This document shows positions 9,286 through 19,288 of a DNA stretch of 64,000 nucleotides, one piece after another. How positions within the stretch are numbered: position 1 is the stretch's first letter; each line of letters begins with the position of its first letter. Location of the stretch: contig DYFK01000007.1 of NCBI GenBank assembly GCA_020725265.1, forward strand, positions 57,408 through 121,407, read 5' to 3'. The DNA is from Hydrogenophilus sp. GTDB lineage: Bacteria > Pseudomonadota > Gammaproteobacteria > Burkholderiales > Thiobacillaceae. The position numbers and the translations under genes were made by a program. The notes under the pieces are model-generated. The model ran no database searches. It was not told the origin of the DNA and worked only from the letters and a program-made list of their open reading frames with translations.

Positions 9286-10286
9286 TAATCGCTTTCGTCC
9301 TTCAGGTCGCGCGCCAGCAGCGCCGCCACCGCTTCGCGCGGCGGCATTTCCTGGGCCAGCACGGCGGCCACCGCGCGGGTGATCGGCATGTCGACTCGCA
9401 GTTCCTCGGCGAGCAGGGCGACCTCACGCGCGCTGGTGGCGCCCTCGGCGACGTGGCCGAGCTCGCGCAGCGCGCCTTCCAGACTTTCGCCGGCGGCCAG
9501 ACGCAGGCCGAGCTGACGGTTGCGCGAGAGATCGCCGGTGCAGGTGAGGATCAGGTCGCCCATGCCGGACAGGCCCATGAAGGTTTCCGGCCGGCCGCCC
9601 AGTCTGACACCCAGGCGGCTCATCTCGGCGAGTCCGCGGGTCAGCAGCGCGGCGCGCGCGTTATGGCCGAAACCGAGGCCGTCGGCGATGCCGGCGGCGA
9701 TGGCGACGACGTTCTTGACCGCGCCGCCGAGTTCGACGCCGACCACGTCGGTGCTGGCGTAAAGGCGCAGCATCGGGTCGTGCAGGGCGCGCGCAAGGCG
9801 ACGCGCGCAGTCGGCATCGGTACTGGCCACCGTCAGGGCCGCGGGCAGGCCGCGCGCGATTTCCTGCGCGAAACTGGGGCCGGACAACACGGCGGACTCC
9901 CGCCGTTCCGGCCAGACCTCGGCGAGCACGGCGTGCGGCAACTTGCGGCTGCCGACTTCCAGCCCCTTGCACAGCCAGATCAACGGGATTGCCGCCAGAT
10001 CGTCAGTCGCGCGGTCGCGCATGGCCTGCGACAGGCCGCGGAAGGCATGGGTGGGAACCGCCGCGATGACCAGCTCGATGCCGCTCAGGGCAGCGTCGAG
10101 ATCGGATTCGATGGTGATGCCGGCCGGCAGCGCGTGGCCGGGCAGATAGCGGGCGTTTTCCCGGTCCTGGCGCATCGCCCGGGCATGCTCGGGCGAGCGC
10201 GTCCATAACCGGACCGGGGTGTGGCTGGCCAGGCGGATGGCCAGTGCCGTGCCCCAGGCGCCGGCGCCCAGTATGGCGAGCTTCAT
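9285..10286 (-). CDS. gpsA: NAD(P)-dependent glycerol-3-phosphate dehydrogenase
   Basis: A 333-residue enzyme that makes sn-glycerol 3-phosphate from dihydroxyacetone phosphate for phospholipid synthesis. The Rossmann motif is GAGAWGTA (residues 7-14). Downstream are the family stretches WLCKGLE, LSGPSFAQEIARGLPAA, VELGGAVKNVVAIAAGIADGLGFG (with the catalytic Lys) and LSGMGDLILTCTGDLSRNR. Length is normal. It follows secB by 43 bases on the same strand, a common arrangement in proteobacteria. Confidence 0.96.
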   Translation of the reverse strand: MKLAILGAGAWGTALAIRLASHTPVRLWTRSPEHARAMRQDRENARYLPGHALPAGITIESDLDAALSGIELVIAAVPTHAFRGLSQAMRDRATDDLAAIPLIWLCKGLEVGSRKLPHAVLAEVWPERRESAVLSGPSFAQEIARGLPAALTVASTDADCARRLARALHDPMLRLYASTDVVGVELGGAVKNVVAIAAGIADGLGFGHNARAALLTRGLAEMSRLGVRLGGRPETFMGLSGMGDLILTCTGDLSRNRQLGLRLAAGESLEGALRELGHVAEGATSAREVALLAEELRVDMPITRAVAAVLAQEMPPREAVAALLARDLKDESD

Positions 10287-10329
10287 GGCCGGCTCAAGTT
10301 GGCGAGGGCGGCGTCCGGAGCGGACCGGT

Positions 10330-10803
10330 TCAGTTCGGCTGGCCGGCGGCGGCCTTGGCCTGTTGCTGCTGCATGTACATCAGTTCGAAATTGACCGGTT
10401 GCAGCAGCAGCGGCGGGAAACCGGCCTTGAGCACGGCGTCGGAAACCGCTTCGCGGGCGTAGGGGAACAGGATGTTGGGGGTACCGACGCCGAGCGCGGG
10501 TTCCATGGCTTCCGCCGGCAGGTTCTCGATGCGGAAGATGCCGGCCTGTTGCAGCTCGACCATGAACGCGGTCTTGTCCTGGATCTTGGCGCTGATGGTC
10601 AGCGTGAGCACGGTCTGGAAGATGCCGGCATCGACCTGCGAGCTCTGGGTGTTGAGCTGCATTTCCATCTGCGGCGCTTCGCGTTCGAGGAAGATCGCCG
10701 GCGCGTTCGGCACTTCCACGGACATGTCCTTGACGTAGATCTTTTCGATGTTGAACACGGGGGTGGCCGCTTGCTGGGCCGGTTGGGCTTGCTGGTCGCT
10801 CAT
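10330..10803 (-). CDS. secB: Protein-export chaperone SecB
   Basis: A 157-residue cytoplasmic tetrameric chaperone that holds unfolded exported proteins and hands them to SecA. It shows the SecB core FNIEKIYVKDMSVEVPNAP, the acidic pattern LEREAPQMEMQLNTQ, and FPYAREAVSDAVLKAGFPPLLLQPVNFELMY-type C-terminal sequence. A Gln/Ala-rich head and tail are normal for betaproteobacterial SecB. Its promoter lies between it and prmC (34 bases), or it is co-transcribed with the hemA-prfA-prmC run. Confidence 0.96.
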   Translation of the reverse strand: MSDQQAQPAQQAATPVFNIEKIYVKDMSVEVPNAPAIFLEREAPQMEMQLNTQSSQVDAGIFQTVLTLTISAKIQDKTAFMVELQQAGIFRIENLPAEAMEPALGVGTPNILFPYAREAVSDAVLKAGFPPLLLQPVNFELMYMQQQQAKAAAGQPN

Positions 10804-10836
10804 GTCGGAGTCCGCTGGGTGGAAAAAGGTTCGGCA

Positions 10837-11703
10837 TTATAGCCGGGCGGGCATGACAGGCCGGGTACCGGTGGCGATCCGGTCCAGGCCGGCCAGATCC
10901 GGCAAGATGTCGACCTCGGTGAAGCCGGCGGCCAGAAGCAGGGCGGCGACCGCCGGGCCCTGGTCGTGGCCGTGTTCGATCAGCAGGCGGCCGCCGGCAT
11001 GCAGGCGCGCCGGCGCGTCGGCCACCAGCCGGCGGATGACGTCGAGGCCATCGGCGCCGGCCGCCAGCGCCTGGCGTGGTTCGAAACGCGGGTCGCCACG
11101 GCGCAGGTGGGGGTCGGCTTCGGCGATATAGGGGGGGTTGCTGACGATCAGATGGAAGCGGCGGTCGCCGATCGGGGCGTAGAGATCGCCGACGTGGAAA
11201 TCGACGCGGGCGCCCAGATGTTCGGCGTTGGCGCGCGCCAACGCCAGCGCGGCGGCGCTCAGGTCGACCGCGTCCAGGCGCCAGGCCGGCCGTTCCAGCG
11301 CCAGCGTGATGGCGATGGCGCCGCTGCCGGTACCGATGTCGAGCGCGTCGATGACGGCTTCGGCGGGCCAGGCGGCGAGCGCGGCCTCGACCAGATGCTC
11401 GGTTTCCGGGCGCGGAATCAGCACGTCCGGGCCGACCTGGAACGGGCGGCCGTGGAATTCGCGCTCGCCGAGCAGGTAGGCGACCGGCTCGCCGGCCAGG
11501 CGGCGCGCCAGCAGGGTATCCAGGGCCGCGCGCCGTGTCGGCGTCAGTGGCTCGCGGTCGTGCGCGACCAGCCAGGCGCGCTCGACGCCGAGGCCATGCC
11601 CGGCCAGCACGCGCGCTTCCAGGCGGGCGCCGCCGACGTCCAGGTCGAGCCCGGCATCGAGCAGCCGGGTGGCGGCATCGCGCAACCAGTCGGCGACGGT
11701 CAC
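10837..11703 (-). CDS. prmC: Peptide chain release factor N5-glutamine methyltransferase
   Basis: A 288-residue SAM-dependent enzyme that methylates the GGQ glutamine of release factors. It has an N-terminal helical domain, then [12 protein letters not shown], the SAM site [11 protein letters not shown], and the catalytic SNPPYIAE motif. The GTG start overlaps the prfA stop by GTGA, so the enzyme is translationally coupled to its substrate RF1, as is usual. Confidence 0.96.
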   Translation of the reverse strand: MTVADWLRDAATRLLDAGLDLDVGGARLEARVLAGHGLGVERAWLVAHDREPLTPTRRAALDTLLARRLAGEPVAYLLGEREFHGRPFQVGPDVLIPRPETEHLVEAALAAWPAEAVIDALDIGTGSGAIAITLALERPAWRLDAVDLSAAALALARANAEHLGARVDFHVGDLYAPIGDRRFHLIVSNPPYIAEADPHLRRGDPRFEPRQALAAGADGLDVIRRLVADAPARLHAGGRLLIEHGHDQGPAVAALLLAAGFTEVDILPDLAGLDRIATGTRPVMPARL

Positions 11704-12782
11704 GCCTCGTCCGCCAGCGCGGCGAGCTGCTCGGCCTGGTGCTCGGCGGTGAGCGCGTCGATCAGTTCGTCGAGGCCGCCGTCCAGGATCGCGTCGATCT
11801 TGTACAGAGTCAGGTTGATGCGGTGGTCGGTGACCCGGCCCTGCGGGAAGTTGTAGGTGCGGATGCGGTCGGAGCGGTCGCCGCTGCCGACCAGGTTCTT
11901 GCGCGTGCTCGCCTCGCGCGCCCGGCGCTCGCGTTCGCGCTGGTCCTTCAGGCGCGCGGCCAGCACCGACAGCGCCTGGGCCTTGTTCTTGTGCTGGGAG
12001 CGGTCATCCTGGCATTCCACCACCAGGCCGCTGGGCAGGTGGGTGACGCGCACCGCCGAATCGGTCTTGTTGATGTGCTGGCCGCCGGCGCCGGAAGCGC
12101 GGAAGGTGTCGATGCGCAGATCGGCCGGATCGAGATCGATCTCGCCGGCCTGATCGGCTTCCGGCATCACCGCGACGGTGCAGGCGGAGGTGTGGATGCG
12201 GCCCTGCGATTCGGTTTCCGGCACGCGTTGGACGCGGTGGCCACCGGATTCGAACTTGAGGCGGGCGTAGGCGCCGGCGCCGACCACCCGGCAGATGATT
12301 TCCTTGTAGCCGCCGACCTCGCCCTCGCTGGCGGAGACCAGTTCCACCCGCCAGCGCTGGCGCTCGGCGTAGCGGCTGTACATGCGGAACAGGTCGCCGG
12401 CGAACAGCGCGGATTCGTTGCCGCCGGTGCCGGCGCGGATTTCCAGGAACAGGTTGCGGTCGTCGTCGGGGTCTTTCGGCAACAGCAGCCGTTGCAGGCG
12501 CTGATCCAGCTCGTCCAGGCGCGCTTGCGTGGTCTCGATCTCCTCGCGGGCGAAGTCCCGCATGTCGGCGTCGTCGAGCATCGCCTCGGCGGTGGCGAGG
12601 TCGGCGCGCGCCTGTCGCCAGTCCTGATAGGCCTGAATCACCGGGGCGATCTCGGCATGCTCCTGGTTGAGCCGGCGGTAGCGCGCCAGGTCGGCGGCGG
12701 CGTCGGGTTCGGCGAGCAGGCGGTCGACCTCCTCCAGACGCGGGACGAGTTGGTCGAGCTTGGCGAGCAGCGAGAGTTTCAT
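11700..12782 (-). CDS. prfA: Peptide chain release factor 1
   Basis: A 360-residue RF1 that ends translation at UAA and UAG. The catalytic GGQ is in [16 protein letters not shown]. The stop-codon recognition tripeptide of RF1 (PxT) reads PET in [15 protein letters not shown], where E. coli has PAT; the first and third residues are kept. Length equals the family norm. It lies between hemA and prmC on the minus strand. Confidence 0.97.
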   Translation of the reverse strand: MKLSLLAKLDQLVPRLEEVDRLLAEPDAAADLARYRRLNQEHAEIAPVIQAYQDWRQARADLATAEAMLDDADMRDFAREEIETTQARLDELDQRLQRLLLPKDPDDDRNLFLEIRAGTGGNESALFAGDLFRMYSRYAERQRWRVELVSASEGEVGGYKEIICRVVGAGAYARLKFESGGHRVQRVPETESQGRIHTSACTVAVMPEADQAGEIDLDPADLRIDTFRASGAGGQHINKTDSAVRVTHLPSGLVVECQDDRSQHKNKAQALSVLAARLKDQRERERRAREASTRKNLVGSGDRSDRIRTYNFPQGRVTDHRINLTLYKIDAILDGGLDELIDALTAEHQAEQLAALADEA

Positions 12783-12798
12783 AGGTGAAGCGGGTGGC

Positions 12799-12878
12799 GG
12801 TGGCGGGTAGTGGGTAGCCTTTCATGCGCGCGGTAGGCGCGGAAACGATTAGCCACGTGCTACCGGCTACGCACCACC
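12799..12878. repeat. Imperfect inverted repeat in the hemA-prfA gap
   Basis: A left arm at 12799-12818 (GGTGGCGGGTAGTGGGTAGC) pairs with 12859-12878 at 16 of 20 positions, with about 40 bases between. There is no T-run, so it is not a classic terminator. Its GTAGTGGGTAG character resembles the repeat at 23399-23471. Confidence 0.45.
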
Positions 12879-12880
12879 AG

Positions 12881-14137
12881 CTACGTATCCCCGTGCAGGT
12901 TGTAGAGCCGGGCGATCAGACGCGCGAGTTCCTCGCGCTCGTGGCCGTCGGCCAGGTTGAGGGCATGGCTGGGATCGTGCAGTAGTTTGTTCATCAGGCA
13001 GCGGCTGAACGCCTCCAGCACCGCCTCCGGGCTTTCGCCGCGCGCCAGCGCCTTGTGCGCCTTTTCCAGCTCGTGCCGGCGCAGGCGCTCGCCGTGGTCG
13101 CGCAGGCCGCGGATCACCGGCACGGTCCGGCGCGTGTCCATCCAGTGCATGAATTCGTGCACGCGCGCGCTGATGATGGTCTCGGCCTGGCTGACCGCCG
13201 ACTGCCGGCTGTCGTGGCCGGCGCGCACGACTTCGCCGAGATCGTCGACGGTGTAGAGGAAGACGTCGTTGAGCTGGCCGACCTCGGTTTCGATGTCGCG
13301 CGGCACCGCCAGGTCGACCATGAACATGGGCCGGTGCTTGCGCGCCTTGATCGCGCGTTCGACCAGACCGAGACCGACGATGGGCAGCGGGCTGGCGGTG
13401 GAGGTGACGACGATGTCGAAGTCCGAGAGCAGGTCGGGCAGGTTGGACAGCGCCGCCGCCTCGCCACCGAATTTGTTGGCGAGATCGCGGGCGCGTTCGA
13501 CGGTGCGGTTGACCACCATCAGCCGGCGCGGCCGGCGCGCGGCGAAATGGGTGGCGACCAGATCGATCATCTCGCCGGCGCCGATGAACAGTACGGCCTG
13601 ATCGCCGATCGATGGGAAGATGCGCTCGGCCAGGGTGACGGCGGCGGCCGACATCGACACCGTGCTGGCGCCGATCTCGGTGGCGGTGCGCACTTCCTTG
13701 GCCACCGAGAAGGTGCGCTGGAACAGCTTGTTGAGCAGCAGGCCGAGGGTGCCGGCATCCTGCGCCTTCTCCGCCGCCTGCTTCATCTGGCCGAGGATCT
13801 GGGTTTCGCCGAGCACCATCGAATCGAGCCCGGAGGCGACCCGGAAGGCGTGATTGGCGGCCTGGTCGTTGGGCAGCAGGTAGAGATAGGGTTTGACGTC
13901 GCGGGCGGGCAGGCCGTGGAACGCGGCCAGCCAGTCGGCGACGGCATCCGGTTCCTGGGTGTTGCAGTACAGCTCGGTGCGGTTGCAGGTCGACAGGATC
14001 GCCGCCTCGCGCGCCAGCCGGCGTTCACCGGTCAGGTCGGAAAGCGCGCGCGGCAGGATGTCGGGCGGAAACGCCACGCGCTCGCGGATCGCGACGGGCG
14101 CGGTGCGATGGTTCACGCCACAGGCAAAAAGCTGCAT
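12881..14137 (-). CDS. hemA: Glutamyl-tRNA reductase
   Basis: A 418-residue enzyme of the C5 heme pathway that reduces glutamyl-tRNA to glutamate-1-semialdehyde. The N-terminus [14 protein letters not shown] is diagnostic. The nucleophile is Cys51 in [10 protein letters not shown]. Further family stretches are [18 protein letters not shown] in the NADP domain, and VVNRT. It heads the hemA-prfA-prmC run, with a 98-base gap to prfA. It provides the first step of heme synthesis, relevant to the heme genes further right. Confidence 0.97.
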   Translation of the reverse strand: MQLFACGVNHRTAPVAIRERVAFPPDILPRALSDLTGERRLAREAAILSTCNRTELYCNTQEPDAVADWLAAFHGLPARDVKPYLYLLPNDQAANHAFRVASGLDSMVLGETQILGQMKQAAEKAQDAGTLGLLLNKLFQRTFSVAKEVRTATEIGASTVSMSAAAVTLAERIFPSIGDQAVLFIGAGEMIDLVATHFAARRPRRLMVVNRTVERARDLANKFGGEAAALSNLPDLLSDFDIVVTSTASPLPIVGLGLVERAIKARKHRPMFMVDLAVPRDIETEVGQLNDVFLYTVDDLGEVVRAGHDSRQSAVSQAETIISARVHEFMHWMDTRRTVPVIRGLRDHGERLRRHELEKAHKALARGESPEAVLEAFSRCLMNKLLHDPSHALNLADGHEREELARLIARLYNLHGDT

Positions 14138-14232
14138 TCCGCTGTCGAATCAATGAACTGGAGGGCGCGCATTGTAACGCGAAGGCCACCGGCCGGATTT
14201 GGCGGGCGTCAAGCCGCGTCGTCGCGCCGCTT

Positions 14233-15138
14233 TCACAGCGATTCGGCGGAGTAGTCGACGGTCAGGACGTGGCTGCCGCCGGCCGGCACGGTGACGATGT
14301 CGTCGAGGGCGTTGCCGGACTCCACGCAGACCATGCGCCGCCAGCCGTCCGGACCGAAATCCCCCATCTTGTCGGCCTTTTCATGCCAGGGCGTCCACAG
14401 CACGGTGGAACGCGAACCCTGCTTGGCGACGACGATGCGCCGGTTGAGTTGGGCATCCTCGATCACGCAGGTGCTTTCGGTGCCCAGATAGACCCGGTCG
14501 ACCTCGCCGTCGAAACCGATCGCGCCGGCCTGGGTCTTGCGCGCGCCGCCGTCGACCTTGTCGACATAGCCGACGCCATCCAGGCCGGTGACGCGGATGG
14601 CGCCGATGTCGCCGACCCGGAAGTAGGTGTGCAGCGCCTCGCCGAGGACGAATGGCTGGTCGCCCAGGTTGCGCGTGGTCAGGGTTACGCGCAGGTGGCG
14701 GCCGACCGTGGCGCGCAGCTCGACGCTGCTCGGATGCGGCCATTGCGCGCGGGTTTGCTCGCTGTCGACCAGGGTCAGCGCGATTTCGGTGTCGCCGGAA
14801 GCCAGCGCGGCGGTTTCGGTCACCCGCCACGGCACGGTGCGGGCGAAGCCGTGGCCGGGCCAGCCGGCTTCGCTGGCGTGCGGGCCGAACCACGGCCAGC
14901 ACACCGGTACGCCGCCGCGGATCGACTTGCCGGCGGCGAATTTGGCGTAATCGGACAGCCAGATCACCGGCTCGTCCTGGTCCTTGGGCCGGAAGGTGGT
15001 GACGTGCGCGCCCTGCAGGCACAGGTAGGCGGTGCCGCCGGCGTTGTCGATCTCAGCGAAGACGAGGCCGCCGGGGCCTTCGATGAACTTGAGCTGGTCG
15101 GCGAGGCCGAAGCGGTCATTGAGCTGAGCGAGATCCAT
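14233..15138 (-). CDS. D-hexose-6-phosphate mutarotase (YeaD-like)
   Basis: A 301-residue aldose-1-epimerase-fold protein that interconverts anomers of glucose-6-phosphate. Conserved stretches are LQGAHVTTF, KSIRGGVPVCWPWFG, GHGFART, GEALHTYF (catalytic His) and VVAKQGSRSTVLWTPW, ending WRRMVCVES. It lacks a signal peptide. It lies between hemA and ilvD with short gaps; the 81-base gap to ilvD holds an 18-base GC palindrome (15187-15204) without a T-run. Confidence 0.92.
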   Translation of the reverse strand: MDLAQLNDRFGLADQLKFIEGPGGLVFAEIDNAGGTAYLCLQGAHVTTFRPKDQDEPVIWLSDYAKFAAGKSIRGGVPVCWPWFGPHASEAGWPGHGFARTVPWRVTETAALASGDTEIALTLVDSEQTRAQWPHPSSVELRATVGRHLRVTLTTRNLGDQPFVLGEALHTYFRVGDIGAIRVTGLDGVGYVDKVDGGARKTQAGAIGFDGEVDRVYLGTESTCVIEDAQLNRRIVVAKQGSRSTVLWTPWHEKADKMGDFGPDGWRRMVCVESGNALDDIVTVPAGGSHVLTVDYSAESL

Positions 15139-15219
15139 GTCGGTTCCTTGTCGTGACGGGCGCGTCGCGGTGACGCGCGGGGTCGCGGCCGACGCGCGTC
15201 GGCCGGGCGTGGTTGGTCT

Positions 15220-17073
15220 TCAGCGGGCTTCCACCTGGCGGACGTCGCGCACCGCGCCGAACGCGGCCGACGTGGTCATCGCCGCGTAGGCGCGCAGCGC
15301 GGCGGAAACCGGCCGGTCGCGGCCGACCGGCTTCCAGGCGTCCTTGCCCCGGGCTTCCATGGCGTCGCGGCGCCTGGCCAGCTCGTCCTCGGCCACCGCC
15401 AGGCGGATGCCGCGCTTGGGAATGTCGATCTCGATGCGGTCACCTTCCTCGACCAGGCCGATCAGGCCGCCTTCCGCCGCTTCTGGCGAGACGTGGCCGA
15501 TCGACAGTCCGGAGGTGCCGCCGGAGAAGCGGCCGTCGGTGATCAGCGCGCAGGCCTTGCCCAGGCCCTTGGATTTCAGATACGAGGTGGGATAGAGCAT
15601 TTCCTGCATGCCCGGCCCGCCACGCGGTCCCTCGTAGCGGATCACCACCACGTCGCCGGGCTGGATGCGATCGGCAAGGATGGCCTCCACCGCCGCGTCC
15701 TGCGATTCGAACACCCGCGCCGGGCCGGAGAATTTCAGGATGCTCTCGTCCACGCCGGCGGTCTTGACGATGCAGCCGTCCAGCGCCAGGTTGCCGTGCA
15801 GCACGGCCAGGCCGCCATCGCGCGAGTAGGCGTGGGCGGCGTCGCGGATGCAGCCGTTGACGCGGTCCAGATCCAGTTCCGGGTAGCGCCGGTTTTGCGA
15901 GAACGCGACCTGGGTCGGCACGCCGCCGGGCGCCGCCTTGTAGAACTCGAACACCGACAGGTCGTGCGCCTGCATCACGTCCCACACCGACAGGGCGCCG
16001 CCCAGGGTCTTGCTGTGCACGGTGTGGCAGTCGCGGTGGATCAGACCGGCGCGGTCGAGCTCGCCGAGGATGGCCATGACGCCGCCGGCGCGATGCACGT
16101 CCTCCATGTGGTAGAGCTGGGTGGACGGCGCCACCTTGGCCAGATTGGGTACCTTGCGCGACAGCCGGTCGATGTCCTTCATGGTGAAATCGACGCCCGC
16201 CTCGCGCGCCGCCGCCAGAAGGTGCAACACGGTGTTGGTGGAGCCGCCCATGGCGATATCCAGCGCCATCGCGTTCTCGAACGCCTCGAAGCTGGCGACG
16301 GAACGCGGCAGCACGCTGGCGTCGTCCTTCTCGTAATAGCGTCGCGCGAGCTCCACCACCAGCCGGCCGGCGCGCAGGAACAGTTGCTCGCGATCGGCAT
16401 GGGTGGCCAGCAACGAACCATTGCCGGGCAGCGACAGGCCGAGCGCTTCGGTCAGGCAGTTCATCGAATTGGCCGTGAACATGCCCGAGCAGGAGCCGCA
16501 GGTCGGGCAGGCGGAACGCTCCACCGCCGCGACTTCCTCGTCGGAACAGTTGGCGTCGGCCGCCTGCACCATGGCGTCGACCAGATCGAGCTTGATGGTC
16601 TGGGCGTTCCAGGTGATCTTGCCGGCCTCCATCGGTCCGCCGGAGACGAACACCGTCGGAATGTTCAGGCGCATCGCCGCCATCAGCATGCCGGGGGTGA
16701 TCTTGTCGCAGTTGGAGATGCACACCAGCGCGTCGGCGCAATGCGCGTTGACCATGTATTCCACGGAGTCGGCGATCAGGTCGCGGCTGGGCAACGAATA
16801 CAGCATGCCACCATGGCCCATGGCGATGCCGTCGTCGACGGCGATGGTGTTGAATTCCTTGGCGACGCCACCGGCCGCCTCGATCTCGCGCGCCACCAGC
16901 TGGCCCATGTCCTTGAGGTGCACGTGGCCGGGCACGAACTGCGTGAACGAGTTGGCGACGGCGATGATCGGCTTGTCGAAATCCGCGTCCTTCATGCCGG
17001 TGGCGCGCCAGAGCGCGCGCGCGCCGGCCATGTTGCGGCCGTGGGTGGTGGTGTGGGAGCGGTAACGCGGCAT
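15220..17073 (-). CDS. ilvD: Dihydroxy-acid dehydratase
   Basis: A 617-residue Fe-S enzyme of branched-chain amino-acid synthesis, converting 2,3-dihydroxy-acids to 2-oxo-acids. It starts [20 protein letters not shown] like E. coli IlvD, which supports ATG 17073 over the in-frame TTG at 17082. Cluster ligands are seen in [12 protein letters not shown] and [11 protein letters not shown]. It is divergent from lgt over about 60 bases. Its leader carries one AGCCAGCC copy, the motif otherwise found before iron genes here, which is notable for an iron-sulfur enzyme. Confidence 0.97.
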   Translation of the reverse strand: MPRYRSHTTTHGRNMAGARALWRATGMKDADFDKPIIAVANSFTQFVPGHVHLKDMGQLVAREIEAAGGVAKEFNTIAVDDGIAMGHGGMLYSLPSRDLIADSVEYMVNAHCADALVCISNCDKITPGMLMAAMRLNIPTVFVSGGPMEAGKITWNAQTIKLDLVDAMVQAADANCSDEEVAAVERSACPTCGSCSGMFTANSMNCLTEALGLSLPGNGSLLATHADREQLFLRAGRLVVELARRYYEKDDASVLPRSVASFEAFENAMALDIAMGGSTNTVLHLLAAAREAGVDFTMKDIDRLSRKVPNLAKVAPSTQLYHMEDVHRAGGVMAILGELDRAGLIHRDCHTVHSKTLGGALSVWDVMQAHDLSVFEFYKAAPGGVPTQVAFSQNRRYPELDLDRVNGCIRDAAHAYSRDGGLAVLHGNLALDGCIVKTAGVDESILKFSGPARVFESQDAAVEAILADRIQPGDVVVIRYEGPRGGPGMQEMLYPTSYLKSKGLGKACALITDGRFSGGTSGLSIGHVSPEAAEGGLIGLVEEGDRIEIDIPKRGIRLAVAEDELARRRDAMEARGKDAWKPVGRDRPVSAALRAYAAMTTSAAFGAVRDVRQVEAR

Positions 17074-17086
17074 GGCGGTCAACCTT

Positions 17087-17094
17087 GGCTGGCT
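17087..17094 (-). promoter_or_regulatory. AGCCAGCC leader motif before ilvD
   Basis: One exact copy, 13 bases upstream of the ilvD ATG. A TATAAT at 17095-17100 region on the plus strand may serve lgt, so the motif lies close to both transcription starts. Confidence 0.35.
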
Positions 17095-17136
17095 ATAATC
17101 CGAAGCATTTTAGCCCAGCCGAACGCCTCTCCGACC

Positions 17137-17928
17137 ATGCTCGTCCATCCCCGGTTCGACCCCGTCGCCCTGCAACTGGGACCACTCGCCGTGCACTGGT
17201 ACGGGCTGATGTACGTGCTCGCCTTCGCCGCTTTCATTCTGCTCGGCCGCTGGCGCATGAAGCGGCGCCCGGAAACCGGCTGGACTCCGCGCGAACTCGA
17301 CGACCTGCTGTTCTGGGGCGTCCTCGGCGTGGTTGTCGGCGGCCGTCTCGGGCAGGTGCTGTTCTACGAGCCCGGCCATTACCTGAGCAACCCGGCCGAG
17401 ATCCTGGCGGTCTGGAAGGGTGGCATGTCCTTCCACGGCGGTCTGATCGGCGTCCTGCTCGCGCTCGCCTGGCACGCCCGCAAGCACGGCCGCGCGTTCC
17501 TGGAAGTCGGCGATTTCATCGCGCCGCTGGTGCCGCTCGGGCTTGCCTTCGGCCGTATCGGAAATTTCATCAACGGCGAACTCTGGGGCCGGCCGGCCGA
17601 CCCGTCCCTGCCTTGGGCGATGGTCTTCCCGTATGTCGACGACCTGCCGCGTCATCCCTCACAGCTCTACCAGGCCGGTCTGGAGGGGCTTGCCCTGTTC
17701 ATCCTGCTCTGGCTCTACTCGGCGCGACCACGCCCGCTCGGCGCGGTGTCCGGCCTGTTCCTGATCGGTTACGGCGGCTTCCGCTTCATCGCCGAATATT
17801 TCCGCAACCCGGACGACGGCATTCTCGGCTACATGACCTTCAACATCAGCATGGGCCAGTGGCTGTCGTTGCCCATGATCGTCCTGGGCGTGTGGCTCTG
17901 GACGCGCGCGCGACGCCGTCTATCCTGA
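17137..17928 (+). CDS. lgt: Prolipoprotein diacylglyceryl transferase
   Basis: A 263-residue inner-membrane enzyme with about seven hydrophobic segments. It transfers diacylglycerol from phosphatidylglycerol to the lipobox cysteine of lipoproteins. Landmarks are [12 protein letters not shown], the essential HGG motif (SFHGGLIG) and the Lgt signature [15 protein letters not shown], then [14 protein letters not shown]. The ATG at 17137 fits the family N-terminus; the open frame extends far upstream only as antisense of ilvD. It is divergent from ilvD and followed by tRNA-Ala. Confidence 0.97.
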   Translation: MLVHPRFDPVALQLGPLAVHWYGLMYVLAFAAFILLGRWRMKRRPETGWTPRELDDLLFWGVLGVVVGGRLGQVLFYEPGHYLSNPAEILAVWKGGMSFHGGLIGVLLALAWHARKHGRAFLEVGDFIAPLVPLGLAFGRIGNFINGELWGRPADPSLPWAMVFPYVDDLPRHPSQLYQAGLEGLALFILLWLYSARPRPLGAVSGLFLIGYGGFRFIAEYFRNPDDGILGYMTFNISMGQWLSLPMIVLGVWLWTRARRRLS

Positions 17929-17962
17929 CAACCACGATTTCTGCTATATTCGCCGCCCGCGT

Positions 17963-18038
<76 letters not shown>

Positions 18039-18045
18039 ATTCCAG

Positions 18046-18073
18046 AAGGCCAGACGTTGCTCTGGCCTTTTTT
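18046..18073 (+). terminator. Rho-independent terminator after tRNA-Ala
   Basis: A 9-base stem AAGGCCAGA/TCTGGCCTT with a CGTTGC loop and a following T-run. Confidence 0.85.
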
Positions 18074-18660
18074 ACGTCCGCCCGCCGCGCCAGTGCTGGC
18101 GTGGGTTCCCGGATTCGCGCGAAAGGCGGCTCACCCGCCAAAACCCGGTTTTTGCGTATTTTCCAGCCCTCTCTGCTCTTCGTTCTCTGTTTCTGCGAAA
18201 GGCGCCTTTCGCACGACCCCCTGGATTTTCGCGGGTTCCGGGGCGTGAGCTTGAAACATGGATCGGTTAGGCGGTGGCGACTGAAGCAATCAACGGCCGC
18301 TTCGGAGAAGGGCCTCGCAAGGCGGATGTGTGCTTCTCTACCAAGCAGAGATGAGCCAAGACAATCTTGTAGCGTTCAAGGCTACGAACTTACGCTTTGA
18401 TTAGAGAGTGGCATAGAAGTCGTCGGGGAGAACATGAACGAGCACTCCTGGTTGAGAGGGGTTTGTATGAAGGCCCCCCCAATAGCAAGTTGTTCGGTAC
18501 TAAACTGCACGCCACCATCATTCCAAGGCAAGACCCACTCTGGCTTTTTTCACGCCCCGCAAAGGCCCGGTACAAAGCTCCGCGGGCGTTGGCGCGTCCG
18601 GTGAAACCGGATGGTCGCGCCGAGCATTGACGAAACACGGAGAATTTCGGATTTGTGACT
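18074..18660. other. Non-coding or degenerate stretch with no supported gene
   Basis: About 590 bases between the tRNA-Ala terminator and the fez promoter region. Composition is mixed and lower in GC than its neighbours, and only short frames (under 100 codons) are open on either strand, none with a recognisable domain. A 58-codon frame from 18434 (starting MNEHSWLRGV) is the most intact small one, but it has no clear ribosome site. It may be a decayed mobile element; nothing in it proves that. Confidence 0.4.
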
Positions 18661-18669
18661 GGTGGTTGA

Positions 18670-18732
18670 CGGTGCTAGATTTGAAGCACCGTCCTCTTTC
18701 CCACCGACGCCCCCTCCGATAGCCAGCCAGCC
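18670..18732 (+). promoter_or_regulatory. fez leader: inverted repeat and triple AGCC motif
   Basis: CGGTGCT/AGCACCG (18670-18676 and 18685-18691, 8-base spacer) overlaps a TTGACG -35-like sequence (18666-18671), so it could be an operator. It is followed by AGCCAGCCAGCC at 18721-18732, about 43 bases before the first gene. No convincing Fur box was found here. Confidence 0.4.
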
Positions 18733-18774
18733 TTGCCGGGCAAGCGAGCAAAACAGGGAACCCCCTGACTCGCC

Positions 18775-19272
18775 ATGGCTGACCAAACCTTCCGCTCCCC
18801 ACTTTCCGCCTCGCCCACGAGGAACGCCAAGCACCTCGTGGCCGGATTCGCGTCCCGGCTACGCATCGCCCATCAGATCAGCGGGCGTGTTCGCATCAAG
18901 ATCGCCCCCGCTTTGGACACCGCCGCGCTCGGGCAGGGTGCCTCCCTGGGGAAAATACTTGCCCTTCTACCCGGCGTGCGCGGCATCCAGCTCAATCCGC
19001 TGGCACGCTCCTGCGTCGTCGAATACGACCATCGCGCCATCCCGGACGCCGCCTGGCCCGATCTCCTGGCCGGACGCTCTTCGGCTGCGGCCCAGGTGCT
19101 GCTGGACCTGCTGGACCAGGCGCTGGAGGATGGATCGTCGGACCACTCTCGAGACGCCCCGCCCCCCAACCATCAGGCACGCCAGCCCGATCCGGGCGAT
19201 TCCGGTATGCCGACCGGGAAAGCGGCCCGGTCGCCGGACCGCCCTGGTGGCGCCACCACTTCCTCCCACTGA
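18775..19272 (+). CDS. HMA-like protein of the ferrosome-type operon
   Basis: A 165-residue protein. Residues about 28-100 form a heavy-metal-associated-like fold of the type that lacks the CxxC metal site: HQISGRVRIKIAPALD, then LLPGVRGIQLNPLARSCVVEYDH. The SGRVRI segment resembles the RxxGR region of the ATPase three genes on. The C-terminal third is Pro/Gly/Ser/His-rich and probably disordered. It has no signal peptide or membrane segment. It leads the operon; the gap to the next gene is 16 bases. The role is inferred from position only: binding or recruiting iron or the ATPase. Confidence 0.65.
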   Translation: MADQTFRSPLSASPTRNAKHLVAGFASRLRIAHQISGRVRIKIAPALDTAALGQGASLGKILALLPGVRGIQLNPLARSCVVEYDHRAIPDAAWPDLLAGRSSAAAQVLLDLLDQALEDGSSDHSRDAPPPNHQARQPDPGDSGMPTGKAARSPDRPGGATTSSH

Positions 19273-19288
19273 CCGAAAGGAGTCAACC

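Noticed and set aside
15187-15204. An 18-base perfect GC palindrome between the mutarotase gene and ilvD
   Set aside because: No T-run and purely GC sequence; palindromes of this kind are common in such DNA and no function can be argued.
15493-17136. Long in-frame extension upstream of lgt
   Set aside because: It runs antisense through ilvD; the Lgt N-terminus begins at ATG 17137.
18390-18638. An 82-codon minus-strand frame after tRNA-Ala
   Set aside because: No recognisable domain, no ribosome site and overlapping frames on both strands of similar length.
18640-18720. Fur box before the fez operon
   Set aside because: A GAGAAT stretch is present, but the second half-site does not match; I keep only the inverted repeat and the AGCC motif there.
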